DNA of 6,776 nucleotides from Anaerolineae bacterium (GTDB taxonomy: Bacteria > Chloroflexota > Anaerolineae > E26-bin7): the NCBI GenBank assembly GCA_029933115.1, contig JAOZOT010000073.1:1-6776 (forward strand), in the 5' to 3' direction. The translations under genes were made by a program, and so were the position numbers. Below the pieces are notes generated by a model that was not told the DNA's origin, searched no databases, and worked only from the letters and a program-made list of their open reading frames with translations. Of the stretch, positions 5,661 to 6,776 are shown one piece after another. Positions within the stretch are counted from its first letter, which is position 1; the number at the start of each line of letters is the position of its first letter.

Positions 5661-6683
5661 ATGCACATTTCCGAATTGGGCGAATTCCCCCTCATTGCCC
5701 GCCTGACCCAGTACCTGCCTCCTTATCTGGCCGATGTAGTACGGGGCGTGGGCGACGATGTAGCCGTCGTGCGCCTGGACGACGCACGCTACCTGCTCCT
5801 GACCTGCGACATTCAGGTCGCCGGCGTGCATTTCTTGCCCCAAGTCATCACTCCCTACCAACTGGGCCGCAAAATAGCCGCCATCAACCTGAGCGACATC
5901 GGAGCTATGGGCGGCCGGCCTACCCATGCGCTGGTATCCCTGGCTCTGCCCCCGGACACCGAGGCCGAGTACTTGGATGCCATGTACCAGGGCCTGGCTG
6001 AGGAGATGAATCGCTACCAGGCCGATGTGGTGGGCGGAAACATGGCCCGCGCCGACCAGATGATCATTGACCTCTTCCTGATCGGTGAGGTGTCTCCGGA
6101 TCATCTGCTCTTGCGGAACGGGGCACGCCCCGGCGACCAGGTGATCGTCACCGGCCACCTGGGAGCCTCGCGAGCTGGCCTGGCTCTGGTGCTCGACCCC
6201 GACCTCCGCGCTCGCCTGCCGGAGGCTCAGGTCGAGGCTGTGCTCCGGGCTCATCTCACCCCTACGCCCCGCGTGGCCGAGGGACAGTTCGCCGGGGCCT
6301 TCGGCGGGGTGACGGCGGCCATTGACCTCAGCGATGGCCTGGCCGCCGATGTGGGCCACATCTGCGACGAAAGCGAGGTAGGCGTGCGACTTTTTGCCCA
6401 AGACCTGCCCGTGGAAGAGTCAACCCGCGCCGTCGCTCAGGCCGCCGGAGCCGACCCGCTGCACTGGGCTCTCTTCGGCGGCGAGGACTATGAGCTTTGC
6501 CTGGCCGTAGCGCCAGAGCGAGCCGAATCGTTGGTCGAGGCTCTGGCAGAGGCCACCGGCACCCCGGCCCGGGTCATTGGCGAGTTCGTCCCCGTCCAGG
6601 CCGGCCGGACTCTTGTCTGGCCCGAGGGCCGCGAAAGCCCCCTAACCCCTCGGGGATGGGATCATTTTCGCATCCAGGATTAA
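5661..6683 (+). CDS. thiL: Thiamine-monophosphate kinase
   Basis: ThiL phosphorylates thiamine monophosphate with ATP to thiamine diphosphate, the active cofactor and the ligand of the upstream riboswitch. The 340 residues show the PurM/ThiL-type fold: GVGDDVAVV (29-37, metal-binding Asp pair), LLTCD (46-50), NLSDIGAMGGRP (76-87, Mg2+/ATP), DVVGGNM (122-128), VTGHLGASRAGL (163-174), AIDLSDGLAAD (220-230), FGGEDYEL (272-279) and the C-terminal GWDHF (332-336). It starts 12 nt after thiM with a G-rich, rather weak Shine-Dalgarno (AGGGGG at 5650-5655). It is the last recognisable gene of the operon and completes the pathway from precursors to cofactor. Confidence 0.97.
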   Translation: MHISELGEFPLIARLTQYLPPYLADVVRGVGDDVAVVRLDDARYLLLTCDIQVAGVHFLPQVITPYQLGRKIAAINLSDIGAMGGRPTHALVSLALPPDTEAEYLDAMYQGLAEEMNRYQADVVGGNMARADQMIIDLFLIGEVSPDHLLLRNGARPGDQVIVTGHLGASRAGLALVLDPDLRARLPEAQVEAVLRAHLTPTPRVAEGQFAGAFGGVTAAIDLSDGLAADVGHICDESEVGVRLFAQDLPVEESTRAVAQAAGADPLHWALFGGEDYELCLAVAPERAESLVEALAEATGTPARVIGEFVPVQAGRTLVWPEGRESPLTPRGWDHFRIQD

Positions 6684-6702
6684 TCTCAGCCTTCCGCGAG
6701 TT

Positions 6703-6726
6703 GGGCCCCCTACGGTGGGGGTGCCC
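6703..6726 (+). terminator. GC-rich hairpin after thiL, possible weak terminator
   Basis: GGGCCCCC (6703-6710) can pair with GGGGG (6717-6721) and then CCC (6724-6726) across a small bulge, closing a TACGGT loop. Only two T residues follow soon after, so this is not a convincing rho-independent terminator. The rest of 6684-6776 contains no gene that I recognise. Confidence 0.3.
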
Positions 6727-6776
6727 CCTTGTGCGGTTGTCCCAGGGGTCGGCGCAAGGCCCATCGGGCAGGCGCA

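Noticed and set aside
5484..6401. 305-codon open frame on the minus strand opposite thiM and thiL
   Set aside because: It straddles two well-supported genes, shows no recognisable motif, and is explained by GC-rich codon bias on the other strand.

Overview
The window looks bacterial and probably comes from a Chloroflexota (Anaerolineae-like) genome. The clues are the type of glycoside hydrolase at the left end and the GC-rich thiamine genes. The assignment is inference from protein style only. Two unrelated transcription units diverge from a promoter pair at about 2344-2418.

Left unit (minus strand, 2219 down to the window edge): one continuous reading frame of at least 739 codons that runs off the left end. 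It encodes a clan GH-A-like glycoside hydrolase (TIM barrel, NEP and ITEFG motifs) with a 363-residue intein inside it. The intein has splicing blocks A, B, F and G and two LAGLIDADG motifs, so it is a full-length bifunctional element. It sits at the conserved GVH/CYW motif near the expected active site, between the predicted acid/base and nucleophile strands. After the barrel comes a coiled coil made of exact 63-bp (21-residue, three-heptad) repeats, cut by the window edge. Leucine codon use differs sharply between intein and host, as expected for an acquired element.

Centre (2220-2777): back-to-back sigma70-type promoters. On the plus strand a leader of about 350 nt carries a TPP riboswitch (THI box), a rho-independent terminator and a strong ribosome binding site. 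The riboswitch has an unusually long P3a arm.

Right unit (plus strand, 2778-6683): four tightly packed genes for thiamine salvage and completion. They encode a CytX-type hydroxymethylpyrimidine transporter, ThiE (thiamine-phosphate synthase), ThiM (hydroxyethylthiazole kinase) and ThiL (thiamine-monophosphate kinase). Together they import HMP, phosphorylate thiazole, join the two halves and make thiamine diphosphate, which would close the riboswitch. The HMP/HMP-P kinase ThiD is needed to connect CytX to ThiE and is not in the window. The last 93 bases hold no recognisable gene.

The most notable item is the intein in a carbohydrate-active enzyme. Inteins are usually found in replication, repair and nucleotide-metabolism proteins.
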